From contig JANXLV010000222.1 in assembly GCA_025355005.1 (NCBI GenBank), positions 1-42,478 on the forward strand: a stretch of DNA of 42,478 nt, given 5' to 3'. Positions 1 through 7,528 of this stretch are shown in pieces. The notes under the pieces were generated by a model that had not been told where the DNA came from, searched no databases, and saw only the letters and a program-made list of their open reading frames with translations. Source of the stretch: Myxococcales bacterium (GTDB taxonomy: Bacteria > Myxococcota_A > Polyangia > Polyangiales > Polyangiaceae). The position numbers were made by a program, and so were the translations under genes. The first letter of the stretch is position 1, and every line of letters begins with the position of its first letter.

Positions 1-1
1 G

Positions 2-55
2 GAAAAGGTCGAAGCCAAGGCCGACAAGAAGCCCAAGTCGAAATCCCGGACCTAG
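2..55 (+). CDS. C-terminal tail of a truncated upstream gene
   Basis: Reading in frame 2 from the left edge gives a short lysine-rich tail (EKVEAKADKKPKSKSRT) ending at a TAG at 53-55. Only 17 residues are visible, so no function can be assigned. Basic, low-complexity C-termini like this are common on many proteins. Support comes from the coding-like composition and from the neighbourhood: it would converge on the mlaE-type gene ending at 318, which is the same arrangement seen at the second copy of the repeat element near 17.6 kb. The hexamer array begins directly at the stop codon. That the gene is real is an inference from a very short stretch. Confidence 0.45.
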   Translation, partial: EKVEAKADKKPKSKSRT

Positions 56-165
56 ACCCGGACCTAAACCTCGACCTCGACCTCGACCTGGACCTAAACC
101 TCGACCTCGACCTCGACCTAAACCTCGACCTCGACCTCGACCCGGACCTCGACCTCGACCTCGAC
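55..165. repeat. GACCTC-type hexanucleotide array A
   Basis: Eighteen consecutive 6-bp units plus GAC, mostly GACCTC with variants GACCTA, AACCTC, GACCTG and GACCCG. A higher-order 24-bp unit (GACCTA, AACCTC, GACCTC, GACCTC) occurs three times, at 61-84, 91-114 and 115-138. This indicates block duplication rather than only single-unit slippage. The array starts at the stop codon of the truncated upstream gene and ends exactly where the left module begins. Confidence 0.95.
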
Positions 166-186
166 GTAAACAGCGTCGCATGGCGT
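166..186. repeat. Left module of repeat element, copy A
   Basis: A 21-bp sequence beginning GTAAACAGCGTCGC and ending TGGCGT, identical base for base to 17627-17647. In both places it directly follows a hexamer array. From base 168 on it is the inverted, imperfect partner of the right module. Confidence 0.9.
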
Positions 187-230
187 GAGAGCCGCCCGTC
201 AGGCAAGGCTTCGAGCGAGCACGGAGCGGA

Positions 231-246
231 ACGGACTCTTGTCCGT
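231..246. other. Short perfect hairpin inside the repeat element
   Basis: ACGGAC, loop TCTT, GTCCGT: a perfect 6-bp stem with a 4-base loop in the spacer of copy A, downstream of the stop of the - strand permease gene. It has no run of T on either side, so it is not a typical intrinsic terminator. No equivalent hairpin was found in copy C. Confidence 0.4.
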
Positions 247-284
247 GAGCACCGCGCGCAGCTCGAAACGAAGCATGGCGGGAC

Positions 285-310
285 GGATCTCGCGCCAGGC
301 GATGCTGTTT
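285..310. repeat. Right module of repeat element, copy A
   Basis: Begins GGATCTCGCGCCAGG and ends GCTGTTT. It is 25/26 identical to 17915-17940, and its reverse complement resembles the left module. It ends 7 bp before the stop codon of the - strand permease gene; in copy C the equivalent module runs into the stop codon itself. Confidence 0.9.
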
Positions 311-317
311 CGAGACC

Positions 318-1142
318 TCAGATGTCTGTCATGACCGTCGTCGTCGCGTAGTCCGCCGCGAAGATCGCCACGATGCTCGCGACGACCGCCTTCGCCGTTG
401 CCTCGCCGACCCCGCGCGCACCGCCGGAAGCGTGAAAGCCCTTCTTGCAGCAGATCGTGCTGACGATGATCCCGAAGACGATGCTCTTCGTGATGAGCAT
501 CCGGATGTCCTTCCAGTCGACGAACACGTGGACCTTGTCCCAGAATAGCCCCGGGTCGATCCCCTGCCACGACACCGCGACGATGTACGCGCCGCCCATG
601 CCCGCGAGGCCGAACGCGAGCGAGAGCAGCGGCATCATGAGTGTGGTCGCCACGATGCGCGGCACAACGAGGTACTGCACCGGCGACACGCCCATCGTGG
701 TGATTGCGTCGATCTGCTCGGTCACGCGCATGTTCCCGAGCTCGCTGGCCATGGTGCTGCCCGCGCGCGCGGTGACGACGACCGCCGCAAGGACCGGCGC
801 GAGCTCACGCGACAGAGCGAGCGCGACGACACCGCCGACCATTCCCTCTGCAGAGAAGCGACGGAAGCCGAGGATGGTGCTGACGGTGAACGCCATTCCC
901 GTGAACAGACCGACGAGGCCGACGATGAACGTGGACCCCGCGCCGATGAAGTCCAGCGCGACCAGGAACTGCGCCCATCGGAATGGCGGACGAACGAGCC
1001 ATCCCGCCGCCTTCACGCCGAGCAGCGCGGTGGAGCCTAGCTCGTCGAGGAGGGCGATCGGCGGCGCGAGCACGCGGTCCACGACGCTCATCAAGAACGA
1101 CGGGCTCGCTTCCTTCTCGTCGCTGGCTTCGCCCTCGGACAT
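318..1142 (-). CDS. MlaE/YrbE-type ABC transporter permease
   Basis: A 274-residue membrane protein of the MlaE (DUF140) family, the permease of ABC systems that move phospholipids or related hydrophobic substrates between the inner and outer membranes. It has a polar N-terminus of about 20 residues, then several hydrophobic segments. The family hallmark lies near residues 145-175, with ELGNMRVTEQIDAI followed by MGVSPVQYLVVPR. Length is typical (about 260). The start is an ATG 26 bp downstream of the alr stop, so it is probably the last gene of the five-gene operon. No MlaF-type ATPase or MCE-domain substrate-binding protein is encoded nearby, so the partners must lie outside the window. Whether the substrate is phospholipid is family knowledge, not visible here. 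Confidence 0.9.
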   Translation of the reverse strand: MSEGEASDEKEASPSFLMSVVDRVLAPPIALLDELGSTALLGVKAAGWLVRPPFRWAQFLVALDFIGAGSTFIVGLVGLFTGMAFTVSTILGFRRFSAEGMVGGVVALALSRELAPVLAAVVVTARAGSTMASELGNMRVTEQIDAITTMGVSPVQYLVVPRIVATTLMMPLLSLAFGLAGMGGAYIVAVSWQGIDPGLFWDKVHVFVDWKDIRMLITKSIVFGIIVSTICCKKGFHASGGARGVGEATAKAVVASIVAIFAADYATTTVMTDI

Positions 1143-1168
1143 CTTCGGTCGGGGACTCTACTACGGGT

Positions 1169-2458
1169 CTATTGCTCGCGATAGAACCGCGGCACGCGCC
1201 TCGAAATGGAGGTGAGGACCTCCCATGCGATGGTTCCGATGCGGGAGGCGACCTCGTCCGCGGTGATGTTGTCGCGTCCCTGCGGCCCTTCTTGCGCACC
1301 AAGGACCATCACCTCGTCGGTGATGCCGACGCCCGGGATATCCGTGACGTCGATCATGGACATGTCCATCGAGACAGCGCCGATGATCGGCGCGCGCTTT
1401 CCGCGGACGAGGAGATGACCCCGGTTCGAGAGCTGACGTGAGAGACCATCCGCGTAGCCCATGGGGACCGTGGCCACGCGCGTGTCGCGGGTTGCGCGGA
1501 AGAGCCCGCCGTAGCCCACGGTCTGGCCGACCGGCACGGTGCGCACGTCCACCACCTCCGTACGAACGCGCATCACGGGCGCGAGCTCGGAGTCGAACGG
1601 TGCGCCCACGTCACCGTCGTTGCCGACTGCACGCGGCGAAACACCGAAGAGCGCGATGCCGGGACGAACTGCGGAGAGCCGCGCCTCGGCGCGAAGGAGC
1701 GCAGCGCTGTTCGCAGCATGACGCACAAGAGGGCGAATGCCCTTCTTTTCGAGTGTGGCTGTCATCTCGTCGAAGCGGACCATCTGCTCGCGCGTGTGCT
1801 CCTGTGAGAGCGCATCCGCAGACGCGAGATGGGTCATGAGCCCGCTCGGACGGAGCTCCGGAACGTTCGTGAGCTTGTCCGCGAAGCTCTCGAGATTTTC
1901 TGCGCGGAGACCAAGGCGCGCCATGCCGGTGTCGAGCTTGACGTGCACGTCCACCGGCTTGTCCAGCTTGAGCGCGCGCGCTGCGGCAGCAAACCCCGCG
2001 AGGTGCGACTCGTCGTAGATGACCGGCGTCATGTCACGCGCGAGCACCTCCGCGTAGGCGCCGCCGTAGTAGCCACCCATCACGAGGATCGGCGCGACGA
2101 TACCGGCCTCGCGCAGCTCCACGCCCTCTTCCAGGAGCGCGACGCAAAAGCCGTCAGCGCCAGCGCGCTCGAGCGTTCGCGCGACCGCCGGGGCGCCATG
2201 ACCGTAGGCGTCCGCCTTGAGGACCGCCCAGACCTTTGCGCCATCCGCGTGCTTCTTCACCACGCGGAGATTCTTGCGCAGGGCCTCGAGGTTCACTTCG
2301 GCGCGGGTCGGCCGGATGGCGTCCGCCGGCGCGGCGCGACGGGCCTTGTGCACGCGCGGCTCCGACTCCAGCGGAGCCGGTATCACTCGCTTCTTGTCGC
2401 CGCCTTCGTCGTGCATGATTCCTTCGGGGAGAGACCGGAGAGGAGAACCCATATTCAT
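1169..2458 (-). CDS. alr: Alanine racemase
   Basis: A PLP-dependent enzyme interconverting L- and D-alanine, supplying D-alanine for peptidoglycan. The PLP lysine is K81 in AVLKADAYGHGA, the second catalytic base is Y316 in GQTVGYGGLF, and the C-terminal beta domain carries AVSMDMSMIDVT (361-372). The first ATG (2456-2458) overlaps the preceding ABC gene's stop as ATGA. It gives 429 residues with about 45 residues before the usual family start. A later ATG at 2414-2416, preceded by GAAGGA, would give 415 residues and may be the real start. Placement between an exporter pair and a lipid permease fits a cell-envelope operon. Confidence 0.93.
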   Translation of the reverse strand: MNMGSPLRSLPEGIMHDEGGDKKRVIPAPLESEPRVHKARRAAPADAIRPTRAEVNLEALRKNLRVVKKHADGAKVWAVLKADAYGHGAPAVARTLERAGADGFCVALLEEGVELREAGIVAPILVMGGYYGGAYAEVLARDMTPVIYDESHLAGFAAAARALKLDKPVDVHVKLDTGMARLGLRAENLESFADKLTNVPELRPSGLMTHLASADALSQEHTREQMVRFDEMTATLEKKGIRPLVRHAANSAALLRAEARLSAVRPGIALFGVSPRAVGNDGDVGAPFDSELAPVMRVRTEVVDVRTVPVGQTVGYGGLFRATRDTRVATVPMGYADGLSRQLSNRGHLLVRGKRAPIIGAVSMDMSMIDVTDIPGVGITDEVMVLGAQEGPQGRDNITADEVASRIGTIAWEVLTSISRRVPRFYREQ

Positions 2459-4374
2459 CCGAACGCCGGGCTGCGTCGAGAGCTTCCGGGCGGCCGTGCA
2501 CTTTCCTCTGCCTCGGCACCCTCGGCCCCCTTGGCCACCGCGGCGAGCTTCTCCTTGGCGAACTGGAGTCGATAAAGCTTCGCGTAGACGCCGTCCTTCT
2601 CCATCAGCGCGGTGTGCGACCCGGTCTCCACCACCCTGCCCTTGTGGAACACCACGATGCGATCCACCGTACGAATCGTGGACAAACGGTGGGCGATCAC
2701 GACGGCTGTGCGACCTTCCATCATGGCCTCGAGGGCCGTCTGCAGGCGGGCCTCCGTGTCGGAGTCGATGCTTGCCGTGGCTTCGTCGAGGATGACGATG
2801 GGCGTGTCCTTGTAGACTGCACGCGCGAACGCGATGAGCTGGCGCTCACCCGCGCTGAAATTTGCGCCGCGCTCCTCCACGGGCGCAAGCAGCCCGTCCG
2901 TGCGCGACTCGAAGACGGCGAGCGCGCCGATGCGAGACAGCGCCAGCTTCGCTCGATCGAGCGACGGCTCCGGATCGCTCATGGCGATGTTGGAGAGCAC
3001 GGAGCCGGTGAAGAGAAAGACGTCCTGAGGGACCACGCTGAAATGCTCGCGGAGCTCCCGGCGGTCGTAGTCCTGCACGTCCTTGCCGAGCACGCGGATC
3101 TGTCCCGCCTGATGCTCGTAGAGCTGGAGCAGGAGCGCAGAGATGGTGGTCTTGCCCGCGCCCGTTGCCCCGACCAGCGCGACCTTCTCGCCACGGGGGA
3201 CGTCGAAGCTCACGTCACGCAGCACCGGCACGCCCGGTTTATATGCAAACTGCACGTTATCGAAGCGTATGGCCTCGGTCGCTGGACCTTGCGCGTGCTC
3301 CTTGCCCGGCGTCGCGGTGGTCTCCAGCTCCGTGAGGTCCAGGAGCTGGAAGATGCGCTCCGCGCCCGCCATGGCGCTCTGCAGGATGGTGTAGCGCTGC
3401 GCGAGGAGGCTGACCGGCTCGAAGAACTGCTTGATGTACTGCGTGAAGATCACGACCAGCGCGAACGTGATGCCTTCGCCGATCTTCGAGATTCCGCCCC
3501 ACCACAGGATGCTGGCGATGCAGAGCGACGACACCATCTCGATCGCGGCGTCCAGGATGGCCTCGTAGAAGATGGAGCGCTTGTTTGCGTCGCGGTAGGC
3601 GTCGTTGATCTCGTCGAAGTCCTCCGCCATCTTGCCTTCGCGCGCGTAGGCCTGCACCACGGCGATGCCCGCGACCTGCTCGTTCAGGAACGAGTTGAGG
3701 CGCGCCGTGCGCGTGCGGATGTCGCGATAGGCGGCGCGCGAGCGCTTGCGTGTCCAGTTCACCACGAGGCCCACCAGCGGGAGCGCCGCAAACGCGACCA
3801 GCGACAAGCGCACGTTCAGCCGCAACATCAGGATGACGATGCCCGTCAGCGAAAGCAGGTCGACGATCGCCATGAGCACGCCGGATGCGAAGAGCTCACC
3901 CACGGCGTCCACGTCGTTCGTTGCCCGCGTGACCAGACGCCCGACCGGTGTGCGATCGAAGTACGAGAGCCGCAGCTTCTGGAAGAACAGGAAGATGAAG
4001 TTGCGAAGGTCCGCCATGATGCGAGCACCCGCGACCTGCATCGAGTACTGACCAAAGAAGCCCAGCAGCTGCTGGAATATCACCACCGCGCACAGCATCA
4101 CGCCGTCCCAGAGCAGGTTGTCCGCGCGCGACGCCGCCGCGTCTCCCACGACGCGACCCATGAGCAGCGGACGCAACAGCGCGCCGCCCATCACGACCAC
4201 CTGGAGACCGAGCGACAGCACGATGAGCAAGGCGTGGGGCTTCACGAACGGCATGAGGCGGCCCGCGAGCTGCAGGTCGTACGCCTTGCCCAGGTCGGTC
4301 TCTTCGTGAAAAGCCTTCAGCTTCTCCTTGCCTCGCTGACCGGCAGCGGGCTTCTTCTTGGTCTCCTCCGTCAT
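2455..4374 (-). CDS. ABC exporter half-transporter (MdlB/SmdB-like, canonical ATPase site)
   Basis: A 639-residue fused permease-ATPase of the exporter type. A six-helix transmembrane domain spans roughly residues 45-335. The nucleotide-binding domain begins near 370, with Walker A GATGAGKT (402-409), signature FSAGERQ (506-512) and Walker B VILDEA ending in the catalytic glutamate E531. Its ATG overlaps the stop of the gene before it as ATGA, and its own stop overlaps alr in the same way, so synthesis of neighbouring subunits is probably coupled. It pairs with the adjacent half-transporter, whose catalytic site is altered. Substrate unknown; drugs, lipids or peptides are possible. The C-terminal 30 residues are Ala/Glu/Ser-rich. 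Confidence 0.9.
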   Translation of the reverse strand: MTEETKKKPAAGQRGKEKLKAFHEETDLGKAYDLQLAGRLMPFVKPHALLIVLSLGLQVVVMGGALLRPLLMGRVVGDAAASRADNLLWDGVMLCAVVIFQQLLGFFGQYSMQVAGARIMADLRNFIFLFFQKLRLSYFDRTPVGRLVTRATNDVDAVGELFASGVLMAIVDLLSLTGIVILMLRLNVRLSLVAFAALPLVGLVVNWTRKRSRAAYRDIRTRTARLNSFLNEQVAGIAVVQAYAREGKMAEDFDEINDAYRDANKRSIFYEAILDAAIEMVSSLCIASILWWGGISKIGEGITFALVVIFTQYIKQFFEPVSLLAQRYTILQSAMAGAERIFQLLDLTELETTATPGKEHAQGPATEAIRFDNVQFAYKPGVPVLRDVSFDVPRGEKVALVGATGAGKTTISALLLQLYEHQAGQIRVLGKDVQDYDRRELREHFSVVPQDVFLFTGSVLSNIAMSDPEPSLDRAKLALSRIGALAVFESRTDGLLAPVEERGANFSAGERQLIAFARAVYKDTPIVILDEATASIDSDTEARLQTALEAMMEGRTAVVIAHRLSTIRTVDRIVVFHKGRVVETGSHTALMEKDGVYAKLYRLQFAKEKLAAVAKGAEGAEAEESARPPGSSRRSPAFG

Positions 4375-6197
4375 GCGGCCCCCTCGCCCATGGCTTCGGG
4401 GGCTGCAGGTGCCAGCACTGCGTCCAGCTGCGCGAGCTCGCTCTCGGCGCTCTGCTCTTCCGCGAAGGCGGCGTAGAGCCCGTCCATCTGCACGAGCTCC
4501 TCGTGCGAGCCTTGCGCGACGATGCGACCTTCATCGAGGACCAGGATCGTGTCGCAGCGCGAAGCCGCGGCCACGCGATGCGTCACGAGGACCAGAGTAC
4601 GTTTCGACTTCTGACGCTCGATCGCCTTCAAAATAAGGCTCTCCGTCTTCGCGTCGACGGCCGACAGCGGGTCGTCCAGGACCAGCACCTTCGGCTCGCG
4701 TACGAGCGCACGCGCCAGCGCGATGCGCTGCTTCTGCCCGCCAGAGAGCTGTACGCCGCGCTCACCCACGACCGTGTCGAACTGCTCGGGCAACGACAGC
4801 GCCTCCTCCAGCACCTGCGCCTCGCGCGCGGCATCACGGATCCGCTCCAGGGACTCCTCGGAGTCCGGATCGTCCAGTGACAGACCGATGTTCTGCGACA
4901 CCGTAGTGGAGAATAGGAACGCGTCCTGCTGCGCGTAGCCGACAGCCTCGCGCACGGTGGAGAGCGGCAGCTGGCAGACGTCGACGCCGTCCAGCTTCAC
5001 GGAGCCCTCCGGAGTCGGAAGAAGGCGCGCGAGCAGCATCGCGAGTGTGGTCTTCCCGGAGCCGGTGCGGCCGACGATCGCGATCGACTTGCCAGCAGGC
5101 AGCTCGAACGAGACGTCCTTGAGGACCGCGCGCTCGCCGTAGGCAAACGCAAGGCCGTTACATGACAGCGCGCCGCGCACCTCTTTCAACCGCGGGAGCG
5201 GGCCATCGCAGATCTCGGGCTGCGCGTCGAACACCTCGCGAAGGCGCGTGTATCCTGCACGACCGCGCTGGATGATCGCGAGCGAGAAGCCCAGCGCGAT
5301 GATCGGCCACGTCATGCGGCCGAGCGCGAGCCAGAACGCGAAGAAGTCGCCGGGCGAGAGACCGCCGTTCGCCGGGCCAAGAAGCAGTAGCTTGCTGCCG
5401 TACCAGAAGCACGCGAGCACACCGAGCGAGCTCGCCGCGCCCACCGTCGGCCCCATCAGTCCGCGTAGCCGCGCGAGACCCAGGCTCGCCTCCAGGTAAC
5501 CCTGGTTCGCCTCCTGGAAGCGCAGATGCTCGCGCGACTCCAGCGCGAAGCTGCGCACGACGCGCACGCCGGCCAGGTTCGTCTGCAAGATGTCCGAGAG
5601 ACGACCGATCGCCTTCTGGTTGTTCATCGTGCGCGAGTAGAGGTTCTTGGAGAAGAGGCGCGTGGTGCCGACGAGGAACGGCAACATCACGAACGTGACG
5701 AGCGTGAGCTTGGGAGAAATCCGCACCATGACCTGCAGCGCGCTCGCGAACGCAAACGTCACGTTCACGACGTTGAGCACACCGAAGCCAAGCAGCAGGC
5801 GCACCTGGAGGAGGTCGCCGGTGGAGCGGCTCATGATCTCGCCCGACGACATCTTCCGGTAGAACGCGGCGCCGAGCTGGTGCAGCCGATGGAGCAGGAG
5901 CGCGCGGAGCTCGTACTCGACGTCGCGGCCGGCGTTGAAGACGAACCAGCGGCTCGCGACGCGCGTGCCGAACGCGACGAGCGCGAGGACGAGCATGATG
6001 GTCGCGGGCCTGGCGACGTCGCTGGGGTTCGGACCGAAGATGATGTCGATGGCCGACTTGCTCATCCAGTCGATGCGGTTCATCGCCAGCTGGAAGATCG
6101 CGAGCATGAGGGTGCCGAAGGCATAGGACGGCAGGTGCCGCATGAACTGCCCGGTCAGGCTGTTCGGGATCTTGCTCGGGTCGACCTTCATGCTCAT
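4371..6197 (-). CDS. ABC exporter half-transporter (MdlA/SmdA-like, degenerate ATPase site)
   Basis: A 608-residue fused permease-ATPase. The transmembrane domain covers about residues 25-310. Walker A is GRTGSGKT (376-383), the signature LSGGQKQ (484-490), and Walker B reads VLVLDDPLSAVD, with aspartate (D509) where the catalytic glutamate normally sits. This Asp plus the LSAVD D-loop is characteristic of the first subunit of heterodimeric exporters such as MdlA. The following gene encodes the canonical partner, joined by an ATGA overlap. The gene also starts by an ATGA overlap with the KOW-domain gene. Known of the family: one degenerate and one consensus ATP site per heterodimer. The substrate is unknown. 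Confidence 0.9.
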   Translation of the reverse strand: MSMKVDPSKIPNSLTGQFMRHLPSYAFGTLMLAIFQLAMNRIDWMSKSAIDIIFGPNPSDVARPATIMLVLALVAFGTRVASRWFVFNAGRDVEYELRALLLHRLHQLGAAFYRKMSSGEIMSRSTGDLLQVRLLLGFGVLNVVNVTFAFASALQVMVRISPKLTLVTFVMLPFLVGTTRLFSKNLYSRTMNNQKAIGRLSDILQTNLAGVRVVRSFALESREHLRFQEANQGYLEASLGLARLRGLMGPTVGAASSLGVLACFWYGSKLLLLGPANGGLSPGDFFAFWLALGRMTWPIIALGFSLAIIQRGRAGYTRLREVFDAQPEICDGPLPRLKEVRGALSCNGLAFAYGERAVLKDVSFELPAGKSIAIVGRTGSGKTTLAMLLARLLPTPEGSVKLDGVDVCQLPLSTVREAVGYAQQDAFLFSTTVSQNIGLSLDDPDSEESLERIRDAAREAQVLEEALSLPEQFDTVVGERGVQLSGGQKQRIALARALVREPKVLVLDDPLSAVDAKTESLILKAIERQKSKRTLVLVTHRVAAASRCDTILVLDEGRIVAQGSHEELVQMDGLYAAFAEEQSAESELAQLDAVLAPAAPEAMGEGAA

Positions 6198-7360
6198 TTC
6201 GAGGACACTCCGCCCAGGGGTCTTCGATGCGACGACATGAGCTTCTGTCGCGAGTTTTTCCCGGTCCGGTCACGAAAAGCGACGAGGTCCGAAACACGGA
6301 GCCGGGCAGCGAGCAGCCCGAAGAGCACGCGAGCGCCGCCTTTGCCGTCCAGCTCCTGCACCACGCCGACTTTGCCCGAAAACGGGCCGGCCAGAACGCA
6401 GATTCGCGTGCCCTTCTCGATGGGTAGCCTGGGGTCGGTGTCGGCGTCTTGCTGGGCACGCCGGAGGATCGGTCGCTTGCGTGGGAACAGCGGATCGGTG
6501 CGATTCGACGGCCCGCCGTCGCTTGGCGTGGGTGAATCGTCGGTGGATGCCGGGTCTCCGTCGTCCACGAAGGCCTCGTCCTTGGGGCGACGTCCCTTGC
6601 GCGTCGGTGTGCGCTTGGATTTGGCGCCTTCGCGCTCGGCGACCGGACGTGCCCGACGCTTCTGACCGGAGAAGAAATCGTTGTCGGCGGACCACGCGAG
6701 CGCGTCATACAGGCTTCCGAGCGCGGAGAACGCGTCCTCGAGCAGGCCGCCGATCTCGGTCTTCTGGGCGACTGCCAGATCCTTCGGGAGCGTCCACCCG
6801 AAGAAGAGCGAGGCGCCGAGGCCCACCGCTTCGTCCACCCATTCGCGCAGCTCACGCCCTGTGATGCGCGAGACCGGACCCTGGGAGCCACCTTCCACAC
6901 CCGCCCAGAACTGCTCGGGCAGCGCCTCCACCACGCTCGTGGCAGCGAGGACACCTTCGGGGCTCTTCAGCTTCGCGCGCAGGTTGTGAATGTCGACGAG
7001 CGCGGACGCCGGCAGCTCGAGGCGTGCCTCTACCGTCGCGTGCGTGAGCCGCAGCACGAGCTTGGCGTTCTCGGCGAACACGCCCGCGAACAGCGGCCGG
7101 TAGTCGAGCTTCTGCGCACGCGCCACCTTCAGCGCTTGCTCGCGCTGACGACTGCTGCGCACGAACACGACGCCCGGCGGCCCGAGCTTGCCGTCGACGA
7201 CCGCAAGCTCCAGTGAAAGCCCGAACTCCGCGAGCCTGTCCTGCACGGACACGGACCAGTGCTGCAGCCGCTCGCGCAGATCTTCGTCCATCGACCCGCG
7301 ACCACGCAGGTCGAAGTCGTTGCGAGAAAATACGAGTGCACGGCGTGAGGAGGCGACCAT
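6194..7360 (-). CDS. KOW-domain protein of unknown function, first gene of the exporter operon
   Basis: A 388-residue soluble protein. Residues about 25-230 look like a folded domain I do not recognise. Residues 232-312 form a long charged, Ser/Pro/Arg-rich linker. Residues about 314-361 resemble a KOW/SH3-like motif, as in NusG and several ribosomal proteins (GTRICVLAGPFSGKVGVVQE, then RLRVSDLV). KOW motifs usually bind RNA or protein. The annotated ATG is at 7358-7360; a later ATG at 7289-7291 (MDEDLRERL) is an equally good start and removes an Arg-rich leader. Its stop overlaps the next start as ATGA, tying it to the ABC pair. It opens the operon, divergent from the sigma factor gene. Confidence 0.75.
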   Translation of the reverse strand: MVASSRRALVFSRNDFDLRGRGSMDEDLRERLQHWSVSVQDRLAEFGLSLELAVVDGKLGPPGVVFVRSSRQREQALKVARAQKLDYRPLFAGVFAENAKLVLRLTHATVEARLELPASALVDIHNLRAKLKSPEGVLAATSVVEALPEQFWAGVEGGSQGPVSRITGRELREWVDEAVGLGASLFFGWTLPKDLAVAQKTEIGGLLEDAFSALGSLYDALAWSADNDFFSGQKRRARPVAEREGAKSKRTPTRKGRRPKDEAFVDDGDPASTDDSPTPSDGGPSNRTDPLFPRKRPILRRAQQDADTDPRLPIEKGTRICVLAGPFSGKVGVVQELDGKGGARVLFGLLAARLRVSDLVAFRDRTGKNSRQKLMSSHRRPLGGVSSK

Positions 7361-7367
7361 CGTCGTT

Positions 7368-7381
7368 GAGGCTCGCGCCTC
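7368..7381. other. Inverted repeat in the divergent intergenic region
   Basis: GAGGC, loop TCGC, GCCTC: a perfect 5-bp stem just upstream of the KOW-gene start on the - strand and upstream of the sigma gene on the + strand. It could be an operator or leader hairpin, or chance in GC-rich DNA. Confidence 0.2.
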
Positions 7382-7465
7382 GATCAGCGCGCGACCTTAG
7401 CCTTAGTTCCACCGCGAACGGCGTGGTTCGAGTTTCGTCCGCGCGAACGGAAGCGGGCCGCCCTC

Positions 7466-7494
7466 TTGACGCGAGGCGTCATCGTCCTTAACCA
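7466..7494 (+). promoter_or_regulatory. Candidate promoter and overlapping dyad upstream of the sigma factor gene
   Basis: TTGACG (7466-7471) is followed after 17 bp by TAACCA (7489-7494): a good -35 and a poor -10. A near-perfect dyad, TGACGC GAG GCGTCA (7467-7481), covers the -35 box and extends into the spacer, so a repressor bound here would compete with RNA polymerase. The site is 28 bp upstream of the first candidate ATG. The match is by eye only. Confidence 0.3.
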
Positions 7495-7510
7495 TGGAAT
7501 AACCAAACAA

Positions 7511-7517
7511 AAGGAGG
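7511..7517 (+). promoter_or_regulatory. Strong Shine-Dalgarno sequence at the sigma factor locus
   Basis: AAGGAGG, four bases before an ATG at 7522 and eleven before an ATG at 7529. The 7522 ATG opens a 100-codon frame that is out of register with the sigma factor; the 7529 ATG is in register. The better-spaced start is therefore the wrong frame for the sigma protein. Confidence 0.6.
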
Positions 7518-7528
7518 CGCCATGACCC

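Larger units (their letters stand above)
55..310. repeat. Composite repeat element, copy A (hexamers + left module + spacer + right module)
   Basis: Hexamer array 55-165, left module 166-186, spacer 187-284, right module 285-310. The left and right modules face each other as an imperfect inverted repeat: 20 of 23 positions match between 168-190 and the reverse complement of 288-310. The same parts in the same order recur at 17578-17940. Copy A lies between the stop of the truncated + gene (55) and the stop of the - strand permease gene (318-320). No transposase or longer open frame is associated with it. I do not recognise it as a named element. Confidence 0.75.

Noticed and set aside
55..165. 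CRISPR array
   Set aside because: Units are 6 bp with no unique spacers and no cas genes; it is a simple tandem repeat.
55..310. Integron attC site
   Set aside because: The inverted arms and about 100-bp spacer recall attC, but the RYYYAAC/GTTRRRY core sites are not present. No integrase or cassette genes are seen, and the second copy has a 267-bp spacer.
2614..4476. Long + strand frame opposite the ABC exporter gene
   Set aside because: Antisense reading of a strong ABC transporter gene; His/Arg/Glu-rich with no motif.
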